IMG/VR virus record: IMGVR_UViG_3300028844_003329
Location: 1 to 27,471 of that record
Strand: one strand, 5' to 3'
Length of the DNA: 27,471 nt
Source of the DNA: a virus
Positions 14,028-23,080 of the stretch are shown in pieces (position 1 is the first letter of the stretch; each line of letters opens with the position of its first letter). A program made the position numbers and the translations under genes. The notes under the pieces were generated by a model, which made no database searches, had not been told where the DNA came from, and saw nothing but the letters and a program-made list of their open reading frames with translations.

Positions 14028-15604
14028 TATGCGATTTCATCCCAATGTAGTGATCCACGAATATTTGAAGTTCCAGTAACAGTTTCTGCGGCTAAAACAT
14101 ATTCATCTTGTGTAGTTCCATCTGCATCTAGTCTGATATATTCTCCTAAATAATCAAACGCATCAAAATGTTCTGTCATGGCACCTACTGGACAAAACCA
14201 AGTATCTAGAACAGTTCCACCTGTTATTGCTGTTGCTGAAATTTCATATTCTGTACCACTTTCAGTATTAGCAGAAGTCCATGACTCGCCTGTTAATGTT
14301 GCTGGGTTTTTTATTAGTTGTATCATCGTAACTTCGGCAGAAGTATACATAGACATACGAACTGGAATTATAGCAACTCGATTTGGTTGAGTGCCAACCA
14401 AAGTTTTTGGTCTGATACCTATAATAGGTTTTAATGTAGTTGTTCCAGAAACATTAGTAGATCGTACAGTACTAAAATGTCTTTTGTTTGGTCTAAAATC
14501 TCCCTCTGTTCGTACTACTGCTGTTGTCGCTTTTATTTCACTAGAAGAAACTGCTACTCCGGTATTTTCTACTTCATATCGCATTGGTAGTGTTCCAGTT
14601 TTTGACCACGCTCTGTCTGTAGCATTTCCATTCTCAATTACATGAACAACAATTTCTACTCCATCGGGTCTGAAAATACCAAACGAAATAGTACCACCAC
14701 CTAACCATTGTATATCGATAGTGTAAATATTATTTTTTGTTAGGTCAAGAGTCATATCAGATATACCAGTTCCATCGAGTTTATCTTTGTTCCAACTTGA
14801 TTGTGGTATTCGAGTTTCAACAACTGATCCTGTAACGGATGATCGTAGAACCACATATAGAGTTGTATCGTCTAGTTCAAAATAACATCCATCATTATCA
14901 TCCATATACCCCCAACGTCTTCGCACGTTAGTTTTTCCAGAATCACCAAGAACAGTAGTCATAAGAATTGAATGACCTACTCCCGGTTGATAGTGATGAT
15001 ATTTTTGTGTGGTCATTCTAGCAAGCGCACCAGAAGCTGTTCCGGCGGTATCTAGAACAACCGATGAATCGTTTCCGCTATATGTTCTTGATCCTGTTCC
15101 AGAAAGATTTTCACTCCATTGGGAATCTTGTGCATCTCGTAAGAAAGTATAATCACCAAGAATAACAGGCTGTGATGTTCGTAGTCGATTAAAGGAGTCA
15201 AATTGTGGCGAACCATCTTCAAATCTAGTTTGTAAACTTCCACGTTCATCAATGGTAGCCATTCGACCAATTATATTACCATCGGTAATATTAACTGATT
15301 GTGATTCTAAACTATTGGAACTGGTCGTTACAGTTGCTCTTGTTGTTGGTCCTGTAGCCTGTAAAAGATCATTGAGAACAAACGTTCCAGTAACATCTTT
15401 CAACCAAAGGTCTCCCTTGGTTGGGTCTATTCTATTAAATACTATACCAACTACAGTTCCGGTTGCGCCAGAAATTGATCCAGTAATTATTTCGTCTATG
15501 ATAAATGATGTTAAAACCGTTCCGAATGGAACATGCTCTCTTCGTACAGAGAGTATTTTTTTCCCTGTAGAGTCTGGTGGTACTTGTATGAAAGAATCGC
15601 TCAT
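14027..15604 (-). CDS. Large virion structural protein (525 aa)
   Basis: This 525 aa beta-rich protein has the signature DGSPQFDSFNRLRTSQP (about residue 130), the YHHYQPGVGHSILMTTVLGDSG block and RRRWGYMDDNDGCYFELDD, typical of a widespread family of phage virion proteins of uncertain location. Residues about 36-92 contain a separable module with SGATGTV and a TGTFVLNDLL strand, related in style to inserts in other proteins here. The C-terminus ends with NIRGSLHWDEIA. It lies among tail-fibre genes and is translationally coupled to the 179 aa protein downstream. Function beyond a structural role cannot be stated. Confidence 0.75.
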   Translation of the reverse strand: MSDSFIQVPPDSTGKKILSVRREHVPFGTVLTSFIIDEIITGSISGATGTVVGIVFNRIDPTKGDLWLKDVTGTFVLNDLLQATGPTTRATVTTSSNSLESQSVNITDGNIIGRMATIDERGSLQTRFEDGSPQFDSFNRLRTSQPVILGDYTFLRDAQDSQWSENLSGTGSRTYSGNDSSVVLDTAGTASGALARMTTQKYHHYQPGVGHSILMTTVLGDSGKTNVRRRWGYMDDNDGCYFELDDTTLYVVLRSSVTGSVVETRIPQSSWNKDKLDGTGISDMTLDLTKNNIYTIDIQWLGGGTISFGIFRPDGVEIVVHVIENGNATDRAWSKTGTLPMRYEVENTGVAVSSSEIKATTAVVRTEGDFRPNKRHFSTVRSTNVSGTTTLKPIIGIRPKTLVGTQPNRVAIIPVRMSMYTSAEVTMIQLIKNPATLTGESWTSANTESGTEYEISATAITGGTVLDTWFCPVGAMTEHFDAFDYLGEYIRLDADGTTQDEYVLAAETVTGTSNIRGSLHWDEIA

Positions 15605-15607
15605 TCT

Positions 15608-15943
15608 TTAAATTTCCTTAATTAAATTTTCAATCTTTTGTATACTATCCTCTAAATATTTATGTGTCTCTTTTAACTGTGGTGTGGTTTCATACAAAAA
15701 ATCAAAATCTGAGGTAAATGGTTCTGCTTTTTCTAAATTGGTTTTTGATTTTCTCAAATTCGTTAAGATATCAAGAAAGGCTGACCCTGACAGAGATTTT
15801 TTCTCTGCCAGTGCCAACTCTCGCTCTTGAATACGTTGATTTGTTCTATCAATTTCGTTCTGTTCTAATTGGACTAATAATTCCCGATCCTTCATTGTTT
15901 CTTCGGCAGTTATTTTACGTCCAAATACAAAATCATTTTTCAA
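15608..15943 (-). CDS. Coiled-coil protein of unknown function (111 aa)
   Basis: This 111 aa protein is charged and helical, with long heptad-like stretches (RELLVQLEQNEIDRTNQRIQ and KETHKYLEDSIQKIENLIK) predicting coiled coils. The gene starts 4 bp after the stop of the 922 aa structural gene, whose last codons contain the CAGGAG ribosome site used here. It ends just before the 525 aa gene. No signal peptide, transmembrane segment or enzyme motif is seen. A chaperone or assembly factor for the neighbouring fibre proteins is conceivable but is inference from position only. Confidence 0.65.
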   Translation of the reverse strand: MKNDFVFGRKITAEETMKDRELLVQLEQNEIDRTNQRIQERELALAEKKSLSGSAFLDILTNLRKSKTNLEKAEPFTSDFDFLYETTPQLKETHKYLEDSIQKIENLIKEI

Positions 15944-15946
15944 CGG

Positions 15947-18715
15947 TTATACTCCTGCTGGATCAGAATAATTTCTTTCCAATGAGCTAACCATTGAGAA
16001 ACTATTAGTTGTTGATCTAGTAATAGTACCAGTAACGATAACGAATTGTGCGGTAGATAGTCCAATTCCTACAAGAGTAATTGGTGCGTTTGTTGCTGAT
16101 GTTCTACCACCTTGAACGTTACCATCATAATCGAAATCGAATGCAATTGAACTCGATGCGGCAACTAGGCCAGCAATATCTACTCCAGAATTGTTGTCTA
16201 CAATGATAGCATCAACTGTTGAATACTGATTACCATTTGCATTAGTGAAGAACATTGTATATTCCGCATCAGAATCATTTTGCAAGTTGATGTTCGGAAG
16301 AATTGTTCCACCAGCTACGAATGGGAATACTCTGTTCGTTCCAGTGTTATCGTTGAAGGTCACGTTATTAACATCCGCAATAGCAAGGTCATCAATAATC
16401 ATATTCAGACCAATACCGTTTGGAGAAGTGAAAGACATTAGAAGATCAACAACGTCACCATTACCAAGTTCTGTTACGTTTCCACCTTCATCAATATTTG
16501 CGGCTTCTCGAAGTCGTCTTTGAACATATTCAAAACATTCAGAAGCTAATCCTTGATTACCAAATAATCTCCATTTGAATCCGTAAGAATCAGAACCAAC
16601 TGCTCTTACAAAATTGATTTTACCAGTAAAGGTTGCTGTTGTGTCTGCGGCATTAGCAGTAACAATATCGGTTGATGCTAGTGTTAGAACTGTTGCAGAT
16701 GTTCTTGCTTTAACGGTATATGAAATATTGTTTGCGGCATCTTCAGCATTTGCAACCGTAATAACAGTACCAAGACCAATTCCTGCATCCCATGTACCAC
16801 CAGTAGTTGTTATTTGATCTTCACCACCACCACCTGTACCGGATGAAAAGTTGATGCTAGTGTTACCCGGAACAACAGAAGCAATATCTTCATTTTTGTA
16901 TTGGAGATACATTCCCGGTCCAACAACTACAAAGGTCATACCAGTTTCACCAGTGAATCCACCAGTTACGTCTGAAGTATCAAGAGTCAGAACTGTAGCA
17001 GAATCAACTGAAACAATCTTATAAACTCCAATTGGTCCAGTACCAGCAGTAATTCTTACATAGTCTGTTGCGGCAACGCCAGCAGTTGTAAAGTTACCTG
17101 TTGTAGTTGTTAATGTTCCTCTCGTTCCATCAAATGGTGTAGCATCAGCAAGAACACCATCTGTTTCAGAAGCATTTGTTACATCAACAACTGTCGAATA
17201 CGCTTGGAAGTCAAGAGTGACTGTTAAATCTCCAAGAGTATTACCATCTTCAAGAATATTAATATCACAACCTGCGGCAATAATATTTCCTGAAACTGTA
17301 TATCGTCCAGCATGACCTGCTGGAGCAGTAATGTCAATCGTATCACCAACTGCTAAATCGGTTGCAGTATAATCTTGAGTTGCAGTAATTGTTGCTGTAC
17401 CATCAAGATTATTTGTAAAAGCTTTTGAAGTTTCAGCAGAACCAACTGTGTCAACTGTCGCCCAAGGTGCTTCTCCGTTTTCCAATGAACCATCAAAAGT
17501 AACGATAGCGGGATCGGCGGCAGAAGCAAGTGGAAATCTGTTTACGATTGTTTCTAGTGAAGATACACCAATATCTGAAATCTGTGATCCAGCATAAGTT
17601 TGACCTTTCGCTCTAGCAAACAATTTCAAAAATGCTCGGGTATTATCTGTTCCACCAAACTCTGTTGACCCAGCCTCAAAAATTTTGATGGCCTGATTCA
17701 CCGGACCAGTTAAAACAAAATTAACCTTTGTTGTAATAACCGACACTGGTTGGTAATAAACTTGAGTAGTTGTGGGCAACGTACCCAATGTAATAACTCC
17801 GGTATCTTCACGCTCGTTTGTGTTGGTTGCATCTTTAGAAGCCCACCCACCAGTTCGTACCAATCTTCGTGTTCGCTCTGAAAAGTAATCCCAATCAGCA
17901 TGAGCAGAACCACCACCAAGCTCCATCTGTTCACGAGTAATTCCCTCAAATGGGAATTCGTGTCTGATAAGATCATCGGCTGTTACAAATGGGTCTAAAT
18001 CTTTTTTCCATTGTGTTTTAGAATATGAATATAGTGCCTGTTTTGTAACACCATCTAATAAACTGTATCGAGTGACTGTGAAAGTTGCACTTGATTGACC
18101 ACCGTTTGGAAAATCTGGTGTAATTGTCATTGAAGTATCAGAAGCAATTGCAGTAACTTCGTAGTCTCCAGCATCTGTTGTATCGGAGAGAACTAAAATA
18201 TCTCCGGGCGAAACTCCCTGTGTTGTCCATAGAGCAGATGCAGAAGTAAATGTTCCTGTGTCTCCACCACCTTGAGTTGTTGCACCATCTGTTCCAGTAT
18301 CTAATTGGCGACCATCCGTTTCATTTGGAGAACGAATATCCCATGATAGATTTGAATTTGTTCCAAAAGCGGTAAAGTTTGTTAATTCAGAACCACGATC
18401 AATTGTGTTTCCATCTTGGTCTGTAGTGTTTACTGTAACAGTGGTTGCGGTTACTGATGCAATAACATAATGTCCTGCATCCGGTCCTTCATGAATACAA
18501 AGAATATCATTAGCTACTACCCCGGCAGTACTTGGATTCCCTGATCCAACTGTAAAAACTAACGAAGCCGCCGTTGATCCAGTTGTACCGGACATCTCAT
18601 TAGCTCCACCAGCATCTATTAGATCGCCAGTTGCCTCCAATGAAATTAATTGATTTGATGTGTTGTATATTACCTGATGTCTTGATAGACGATCAAGATC
18701 ATTTACAATTGCCAT
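15947..18715 (-). CDS. Large repeat-containing tail/fibre structural protein (922 aa)
   Basis: This 922 aa protein carries up to five copies of a roughly 60-residue beta module with the pattern aGV-x-x-gD-x-i-x-i-x-x-g-x-x-G-x-Y-x-V-x-s-v: at about residues 50-105, 155-215, 440-503, 533-598 and 632-697. The core between the second and third repeats (WDYFSERTRRLVRTGGWA, FLKLFARAKGQTYAGSQI) resembles T4-like phage structural proteins. The C-terminus ends R-N-Y-S-D-P-A-G-V, matching R-I-F-N-D-P-T-G-V at the end of the 853 aa protein, likely a shared assembly or tip peptide. An AAAGGAGA site precedes the ATG. A role in the distal tail or fibre is inferred from neighbours and repeat architecture. 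Confidence 0.78.
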   Translation of the reverse strand: MAIVNDLDRLSRHQVIYNTSNQLISLEATGDLIDAGGANEMSGTTGSTAASLVFTVGSGNPSTAGVVANDILCIHEGPDAGHYVIASVTATTVTVNTTDQDGNTIDRGSELTNFTAFGTNSNLSWDIRSPNETDGRQLDTGTDGATTQGGGDTGTFTSASALWTTQGVSPGDILVLSDTTDAGDYEVTAIASDTSMTITPDFPNGGQSSATFTVTRYSLLDGVTKQALYSYSKTQWKKDLDPFVTADDLIRHEFPFEGITREQMELGGGSAHADWDYFSERTRRLVRTGGWASKDATNTNEREDTGVITLGTLPTTTQVYYQPVSVITTKVNFVLTGPVNQAIKIFEAGSTEFGGTDNTRAFLKLFARAKGQTYAGSQISDIGVSSLETIVNRFPLASAADPAIVTFDGSLENGEAPWATVDTVGSAETSKAFTNNLDGTATITATQDYTATDLAVGDTIDITAPAGHAGRYTVSGNIIAAGCDINILEDGNTLGDLTVTLDFQAYSTVVDVTNASETDGVLADATPFDGTRGTLTTTTGNFTTAGVAATDYVRITAGTGPIGVYKIVSVDSATVLTLDTSDVTGGFTGETGMTFVVVGPGMYLQYKNEDIASVVPGNTSINFSSGTGGGGEDQITTTGGTWDAGIGLGTVITVANAEDAANNISYTVKARTSATVLTLASTDIVTANAADTTATFTGKINFVRAVGSDSYGFKWRLFGNQGLASECFEYVQRRLREAANIDEGGNVTELGNGDVVDLLMSFTSPNGIGLNMIIDDLAIADVNNVTFNDNTGTNRVFPFVAGGTILPNINLQNDSDAEYTMFFTNANGNQYSTVDAIIVDNNSGVDIAGLVAASSSIAFDFDYDGNVQGGRTSATNAPITLVGIGLSTAQFVIVTGTITRSTTNSFSMVSSLERNYSDPAGV

Positions 18716-18730
18716 TTAGTTATTTCTCCT

Positions 18731-19036
18731 TTAGGTGTAATCTTTTGGTACTAAAATATATGAGTTTTTTGTTTCTTCTATAATGATATTGTTTGTTACC
18801 AACATTGATATAAATGCGTTAAATTCTTCTACATTTAAAGTTATTCCATCAGTTGTCATATTTTCATGTATATCTTTACAATCTCTAGCATAATCAACGC
18901 TAAAATAATCACGAACATCACCACGATATACATTACAGTCGTTGTTATTATTTATGTTATTTTCGTTCTTAGCATCTCTGTTGTGTTTGTCTATAATTCG
19001 CTGTATTGCAATTATTCCATCCGATTGTTTGTACAT
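18731..19036 (-). CDS. Small protein of unknown function (101 aa)
   Basis: I use the ATG at 19036 (MYKQSDGI), giving 101 aa. It follows the 853 aa gene's stop by 1 bp, with CAGGAG inside that gene's final codons as the ribosome site; a longer frame would overlap that gene by about 130 bp and is unlikely. The N-terminus is helical (GIIAIQRIIDKHNRDAK), then an Asn-rich linker, and an acidic C-terminal domain (VEEFNAFISMLVTNNIIIEET) with mixed helix and strand. No family is recognised. Placement between the two largest fibre genes, both ending in a D-P-x-G-V peptide, suggests an accessory or assembly role. Confidence 0.7.
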   Translation of the reverse strand: MYKQSDGIIAIQRIIDKHNRDAKNENNINNNNDCNVYRGDVRDYFSVDYARDCKDIHENMTTDGITLNVEEFNAFISMLVTNNIIIEETKNSYILVPKDYT

Positions 19037-19037
19037 G

Positions 19038-21599
19038 TTATACTCCTGTAGGATCATTAAATATTCGATCAGTTCTTTGTTGAATTGGTATAGAGGAATC
19101 GGTTGCTGGTCTTGGAAGATCATCAATAAATTCATAATTCCAATCTTCGTGTAATATAACCACATCAATATTGGTTGCGCCAGATGCTTCGTAAGTATGA
19201 TTGAATGTGGTTCCTGAACTTTCTATTCCATCTATTTCTGTATTTGTTCCTGTTTGTAATATTCTAACTTCTGAGCCTGTTTTCAAACCAGTGAAAGATA
19301 TTACTGTTGAACTATTTATATCTATTGCTCCGGGCGCAACGGGAATAGGATATGTATCAATACCCAACGATTCGTTTACGTCTGCATTTGATCCATTGGT
19401 TAAATTGATTATAACTTTTCCTCCAGAGGTCAATAGAAAGGGGACATCAACTGGTTGGGCAACATATGTAGTTCCATCCCACGTGACTGCGTTCCCTGCA
19501 TGAGATGAAGAAGACCCATCATATCTCATTGTTATATTATTAGAAACATCTCCACCTGTTGCTGGAACTTCAATAACCCAAAAGTATGTTTGTGTGTTTG
19601 TAGGAACAAACCCATCTTCGAATAAAAATTGTACTGCATTTGATCCTGTCCCTAATTTAGAAACGTCAATCTCATTTGATGTTGCTAAAATTGCGCCTGT
19701 TGGTTCTGCATTGGGATGGGTAGCATCATCAGAATCATAAATTTTACAAACCATGTTTCCAGTTGGTGCGCCAGTTTTCTTTAGAAGGACTTGTAATGCA
19801 TCAACAACAACTCCCGTTCCAGTAAATTCTTGACCAACTCCCCGTGTCGTTCCATTATGAAATATTATATCGTTATCAGCATTTAAATATCCATATGAAT
19901 CTATGACTGTCGCTGTCGTACTATTTAAAATTTGCCGTACATCATTAGTCATTGGTGGAAATTCACCAAAGAATTTTATATTGTCAAACGTATATGTCCC
20001 GGCGGCGGCAAACTCGATCATAGTTTGAGTTGATGGATCACCAGTTGAAACAATTGTCATATCAGAAATATTTGTAGTTGTTCCGGGCCATAGTAGTCCT
20101 ATATTTTGATCGTTTGTTCTATCGTTTGGGTCGATTAAAGTACCCCCAAATAATTCTGCTCCGTTGCTAGTTGTTCCAACATCTATTTTTCCGTTAGTAA
20201 TGAATGTAGTATCAATAAGAGTGGTTTTTGTGCTATCATCAAACGAGATGCCTTCTCTCGCTCCAACAAATTCCGCTCCATAAAAGTTGACAGAAGATAA
20301 ATGAGCAATATCAGTTGCGAAATCAACGGTATAAGTTTGATTTCCGGGGTCTTCTGTTAAAAATCTTGGTCCGTTAACACCTTTTCTATCATCTCCTGTT
20401 CCAACTAGAACACCCATTTCAACCGATGTAGTTTGACCGGAAGCACCTTGAGCATCAATGAAATATATGTCTTCATAATTTAGAAGATGGAGAACAGATG
20501 CTCGGTTTGCCCCGCCATAATATAAATACCGTTTAAAGATAATACTGTATGGAATTGTATCTAGAAATGTTAAAGGATTCGATTGAGTGTCGGAGCCAAA
20601 TCTTATTGCTGAACCAAACAGAACAGCACCAGAAGCCTGTTCAATCAATCCATTATTAGCCCCCTCCGAATGATTAATAAAATCTTCCCACGTTGCAGTT
20701 GTCGCACCACCTATTGCATCGTCTGTAACTTCATAAATAGGAAATCCATTAAAACAAATATCCATAAAGGTATTTTCAGCTTTAACATTGGCAACAGTCG
20801 CAACATTTCTAACACCAACCCCAAAACGCCTCACGGCTGTTAAATCGGCACCTTCTGGAGTAACTGTCCCAACCGTTGTTCCTGCACTAGATAAAATAAC
20901 ATCCGTTCCATCGTCATTAACAATTACAAAAGTAGTTGCTCCTGTGACTCGTATTTCCCAGTCTGCTCTATTGATTGTAGGAACAGCAGGGGTATTACCA
21001 GCAGTTGCAATATCAGAACTCGCAATTACAACCGTCTGCCCTGTCCAGAATCCATGAGATGCTGTTGTTGTAATTTCATTTGTTGATGTGCTACCAGAAG
21101 AAATATTTACAGCAGTTCCTGTTCCGGCTGTAAATGACGGAGCCTTTCTTGTATCTATAAGTACTTGTTTCCAGCCGTTTGTTCCTACATCTGACCCACC
21201 AATCCACCATTCAGAATAATCAGTTGGTGCGCCAGTTGTTTCTGTAGAAGACGAAACCCACATAAAGAGTCCACCAGCCGCCCGTGTCAACATTACAGCA
21301 GGGGTTAGCATTTGAATTATCGTTCCTAATAATTCATTTCCAGTGGCAGTCATATCCACTACGGTATTAGCAGTTTTTGTTCCACCAGCAGTCGAGGTAT
21401 ACCAATCAAACCCAAGTCCTGTTTTCCAACTGTTTCCGGCGGCTTTAACCGCATTTGCGGCAGTACCTTCAAACTTAACTTGTAAGTCTTGAACTACTCC
21501 GGCGAATTGACCAGTACCAGTCCACCGGAAACCATCCCAATTGGTAGTTGTATCCGCATCATCTATTTCAGTTAGATTTATGTCAAACTGTAAAGCCAT
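19038..21599 (-). CDS. Large tail-fibre protein with beta-helix and C-terminal binding domains (853 aa)
   Basis: This 853 aa protein has an N-terminal beta domain (1-155), a module at about 160-250 that looks inserted (the pattern TTTASHGFWTGQTV with INRADWEIRVTGATTF resembles FCCH-type modules), a central region with right-handed beta-helix-like strand repeats (about 360-570), and a C-terminal beta-sandwich (588-725) with the GQEFTGTGVVVDALQVLL pattern of carbohydrate-binding-type folds. The tail has TNIDVVILHEDWNYEFI, SIPIQQRTDR and a terminal FNDPTGV. This architecture suits a host-binding fibre. The gene abuts the 309 aa signal-peptide gene (TAAATG). Confidence 0.78.
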   Translation of the reverse strand: MALQFDINLTEIDDADTTTNWDGFRWTGTGQFAGVVQDLQVKFEGTAANAVKAAGNSWKTGLGFDWYTSTAGGTKTANTVVDMTATGNELLGTIIQMLTPAVMLTRAAGGLFMWVSSSTETTGAPTDYSEWWIGGSDVGTNGWKQVLIDTRKAPSFTAGTGTAVNISSGSTSTNEITTTASHGFWTGQTVVIASSDIATAGNTPAVPTINRADWEIRVTGATTFVIVNDDGTDVILSSAGTTVGTVTPEGADLTAVRRFGVGVRNVATVANVKAENTFMDICFNGFPIYEVTDDAIGGATTATWEDFINHSEGANNGLIEQASGAVLFGSAIRFGSDTQSNPLTFLDTIPYSIIFKRYLYYGGANRASVLHLLNYEDIYFIDAQGASGQTTSVEMGVLVGTGDDRKGVNGPRFLTEDPGNQTYTVDFATDIAHLSSVNFYGAEFVGAREGISFDDSTKTTLIDTTFITNGKIDVGTTSNGAELFGGTLIDPNDRTNDQNIGLLWPGTTTNISDMTIVSTGDPSTQTMIEFAAAGTYTFDNIKFFGEFPPMTNDVRQILNSTTATVIDSYGYLNADNDIIFHNGTTRGVGQEFTGTGVVVDALQVLLKKTGAPTGNMVCKIYDSDDATHPNAEPTGAILATSNEIDVSKLGTGSNAVQFLFEDGFVPTNTQTYFWVIEVPATGGDVSNNITMRYDGSSSSHAGNAVTWDGTTYVAQPVDVPFLLTSGGKVIINLTNGSNADVNESLGIDTYPIPVAPGAIDINSSTVISFTGLKTGSEVRILQTGTNTEIDGIESSGTTFNHTYEASGATNIDVVILHEDWNYEFIDDLPRPATDSSIPIQQRTDRIFNDPTGV

Positions 21600-22529
21600 T
21601 TATTTATTGTTTTTTATTACTTCTATAATTTCTAATTTGTCATTATAGATAGCACCAGTGGATTGAAGAGGTGGAGTATATAACCCAAAATGCATTTGAG
21701 CCAACCCACCATTGTTAGGATAAGTAAAATTACATTGAGTATTTAACCAGTTATGATCAATTCCATCCCAACCAACAGCGCAAGGGGGAATTTCTTCTGG
21801 AAGATATGCAGACCCTACAATTTGAGGATTAAATTTTGATGCTGATACAAGTACACCATCTTGCCAAAGTGCAATTACTGGTGAGTTATAAACATTATTT
21901 GTAGTGTAATCTATATATACAGTAACTCGTACCCATTGGTTTCTTGGAAAAGATATTGTTGAATCATGGTAAATATCAGGAGCATTTTCACTGTGAACAG
22001 GAACATGTTGAAAATGCATTTTGTAATTTTTATCTATATTTACCAAATAAGAATGAGGCCAATATATATCACTATATGATGAAAAAGTAGCCAAGCTTAC
22101 CCAATCTTTATTAGCAACATTTGTAATATCAATATCAACATTCACATAAAAATCTACAACTACAGCAGTATTCTTAACACCAAAAGGATCGTTCATCATT
22201 TGGATTGTAGGATATGCTCTGTGATTTGTATTTCCACCGGGAGCAGGAAGTGGATTAGCCCCGTATTGATATCCTTTGTGTGAGAAATTTCCTTCATAAA
22301 CAGTAGTAGCTTCTAATGTGTGTGATGCCGTTCCTTGATTATTTTGGGGAACGATATAGAAATTACTAAAAGAAGCAATATCTTCAAATCCATTTGTGTA
22401 ACTAGGACCAGCCGTTAAATCATAATCAGTAACTACTGATTGTACAAAAGGTGGAAGTGTTGCTGAAGTTGCGTTTGTTGTAAATACAAACAAACTGATT
22501 AACATAACTGCAAATATTTTATTGAACAT
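21600..22529 (-). CDS. Secreted jelly-roll (lectin or polysaccharide-lyase-like) protein with signal peptide (309 aa)
   Basis: This 309 aa protein starts with a textbook Sec signal: a Lys at position 4, a hydrophobic core IFAVMLISLFVFTT and a likely cleavage after TSA (residue 23). The mature part is beta-rich and has a pattern common to concanavalin-A-like lectin and polysaccharide-lyase folds: VVVDFYVNVDID, WVSLATFSS, NQWVRVTVYIDYT, VIALWQDGVLV, and a final MHFGLY-x-n-YNDKLEIIEVI strand pair. Two or three Cys residues occur near 250. AGGAGTATC precedes the ATG. A signal peptide within a phage fibre operon is unusual; it implies export in the infected cell rather than cytoplasmic virion assembly. 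A glycan-binding or glycan-cleaving function is inference from fold. Confidence 0.75.
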   Translation of the reverse strand: MFNKIFAVMLISLFVFTTNATSATLPPFVQSVVTDYDLTAGPSYTNGFEDIASFSNFYIVPQNNQGTASHTLEATTVYEGNFSHKGYQYGANPLPAPGGNTNHRAYPTIQMMNDPFGVKNTAVVVDFYVNVDIDITNVANKDWVSLATFSSYSDIYWPHSYLVNIDKNYKMHFQHVPVHSENAPDIYHDSTISFPRNQWVRVTVYIDYTTNNVYNSPVIALWQDGVLVSASKFNPQIVGSAYLPEEIPPCAVGWDGIDHNWLNTQCNFTYPNNGGLAQMHFGLYTPPLQSTGAIYNDKLEIIEVIKNNK

Positions 22530-22536
22530 GATACTC

Positions 22537-23079
22537 CTATATAGTATTGATTGTTTTTAAAGTTCCGTCTATGTTGTATGTAAACTCTTTTGTTAATGTT
22601 GCTGAATCAGAAACTCTTGTTAATACGAGTTGAGTTAATTGCCCAGCTACATATGTAAAATCTTTATTGAATAATTTTGTAGTTTTTATTGGTGTTGTAT
22701 ATGTTGATAGATTTGTTAAAAGTCCATCTGTAAATATTGTTTCTTTGAAATTTGTTAGGTTGGATAATATGAATTCCATTTCGAGTTCAAGTGTATCTAC
22801 ATCGACAATACTAATAGCACCATCAGAACCATCAGCCCCAGCAGGTCCAATTGGACCTTGTGGGCCAGTAAGCCCTTGTGGGCCAATATCTCCTTTAGTA
22901 CCTTCTTTGGTTACGACTCGTTGTTTTTCTTGACCCGGATCAATTACAACATTCTTTTCAACAGTTCCAGTTACAACTTTTTCTTTTGGTTGTGTACTAT
23001 TAACTGTTATTTTTTTGTCGTTGTCTGTTACAACAACTCGTTGCTTTGGTTGTGTATCATCGATTACAACTTTAACCAT
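22537..23079 (-). CDS. Collagen-like fibre protein (180 aa)
   Basis: This 180 aa protein has three parts. Residues 1-57 contain three diverged repeats (DDTQPKQRVV, NSTQPKEKVV, DPGQEKQRVV). Residues 60-89 are ten uninterrupted Gly-X-Y triplets (G-T-K, G-D-I, G-P-Q and so on), long enough for a short collagen-like triple helix. The C-terminal 90 residues are beta-rich (FKETIFTDGLL, FTYVAGQLTQLVLTR, FTYNIDGTLKTI) and likely form the trimeric head. Collagen-like segments are common in phage tail fibres as rigid shafts. It lies immediately upstream of the signal-peptide gene. No enzymatic motif is seen. Confidence 0.82.
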   Translation of the reverse strand: MVKVVIDDTQPKQRVVVTDNDKKITVNSTQPKEKVVTGTVEKNVVIDPGQEKQRVVTKEGTKGDIGPQGLTGPQGPIGPAGADGSDGAISIVDVDTLELEMEFILSNLTNFKETIFTDGLLTNLSTYTTPIKTTKLFNKDFTYVAGQLTQLVLTRVSDSATLTKEFTYNIDGTLKTINTI

Positions 23080-23080
23080 T

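Noticed and set aside
18731-19168. Longer 145-codon form of the small protein ending at 18731
   Set aside because: It would overlap the 853 aa gene by about 130 bp. The internal ATG at 19036 has a proper ribosome site and a 1-bp junction like other genes here.
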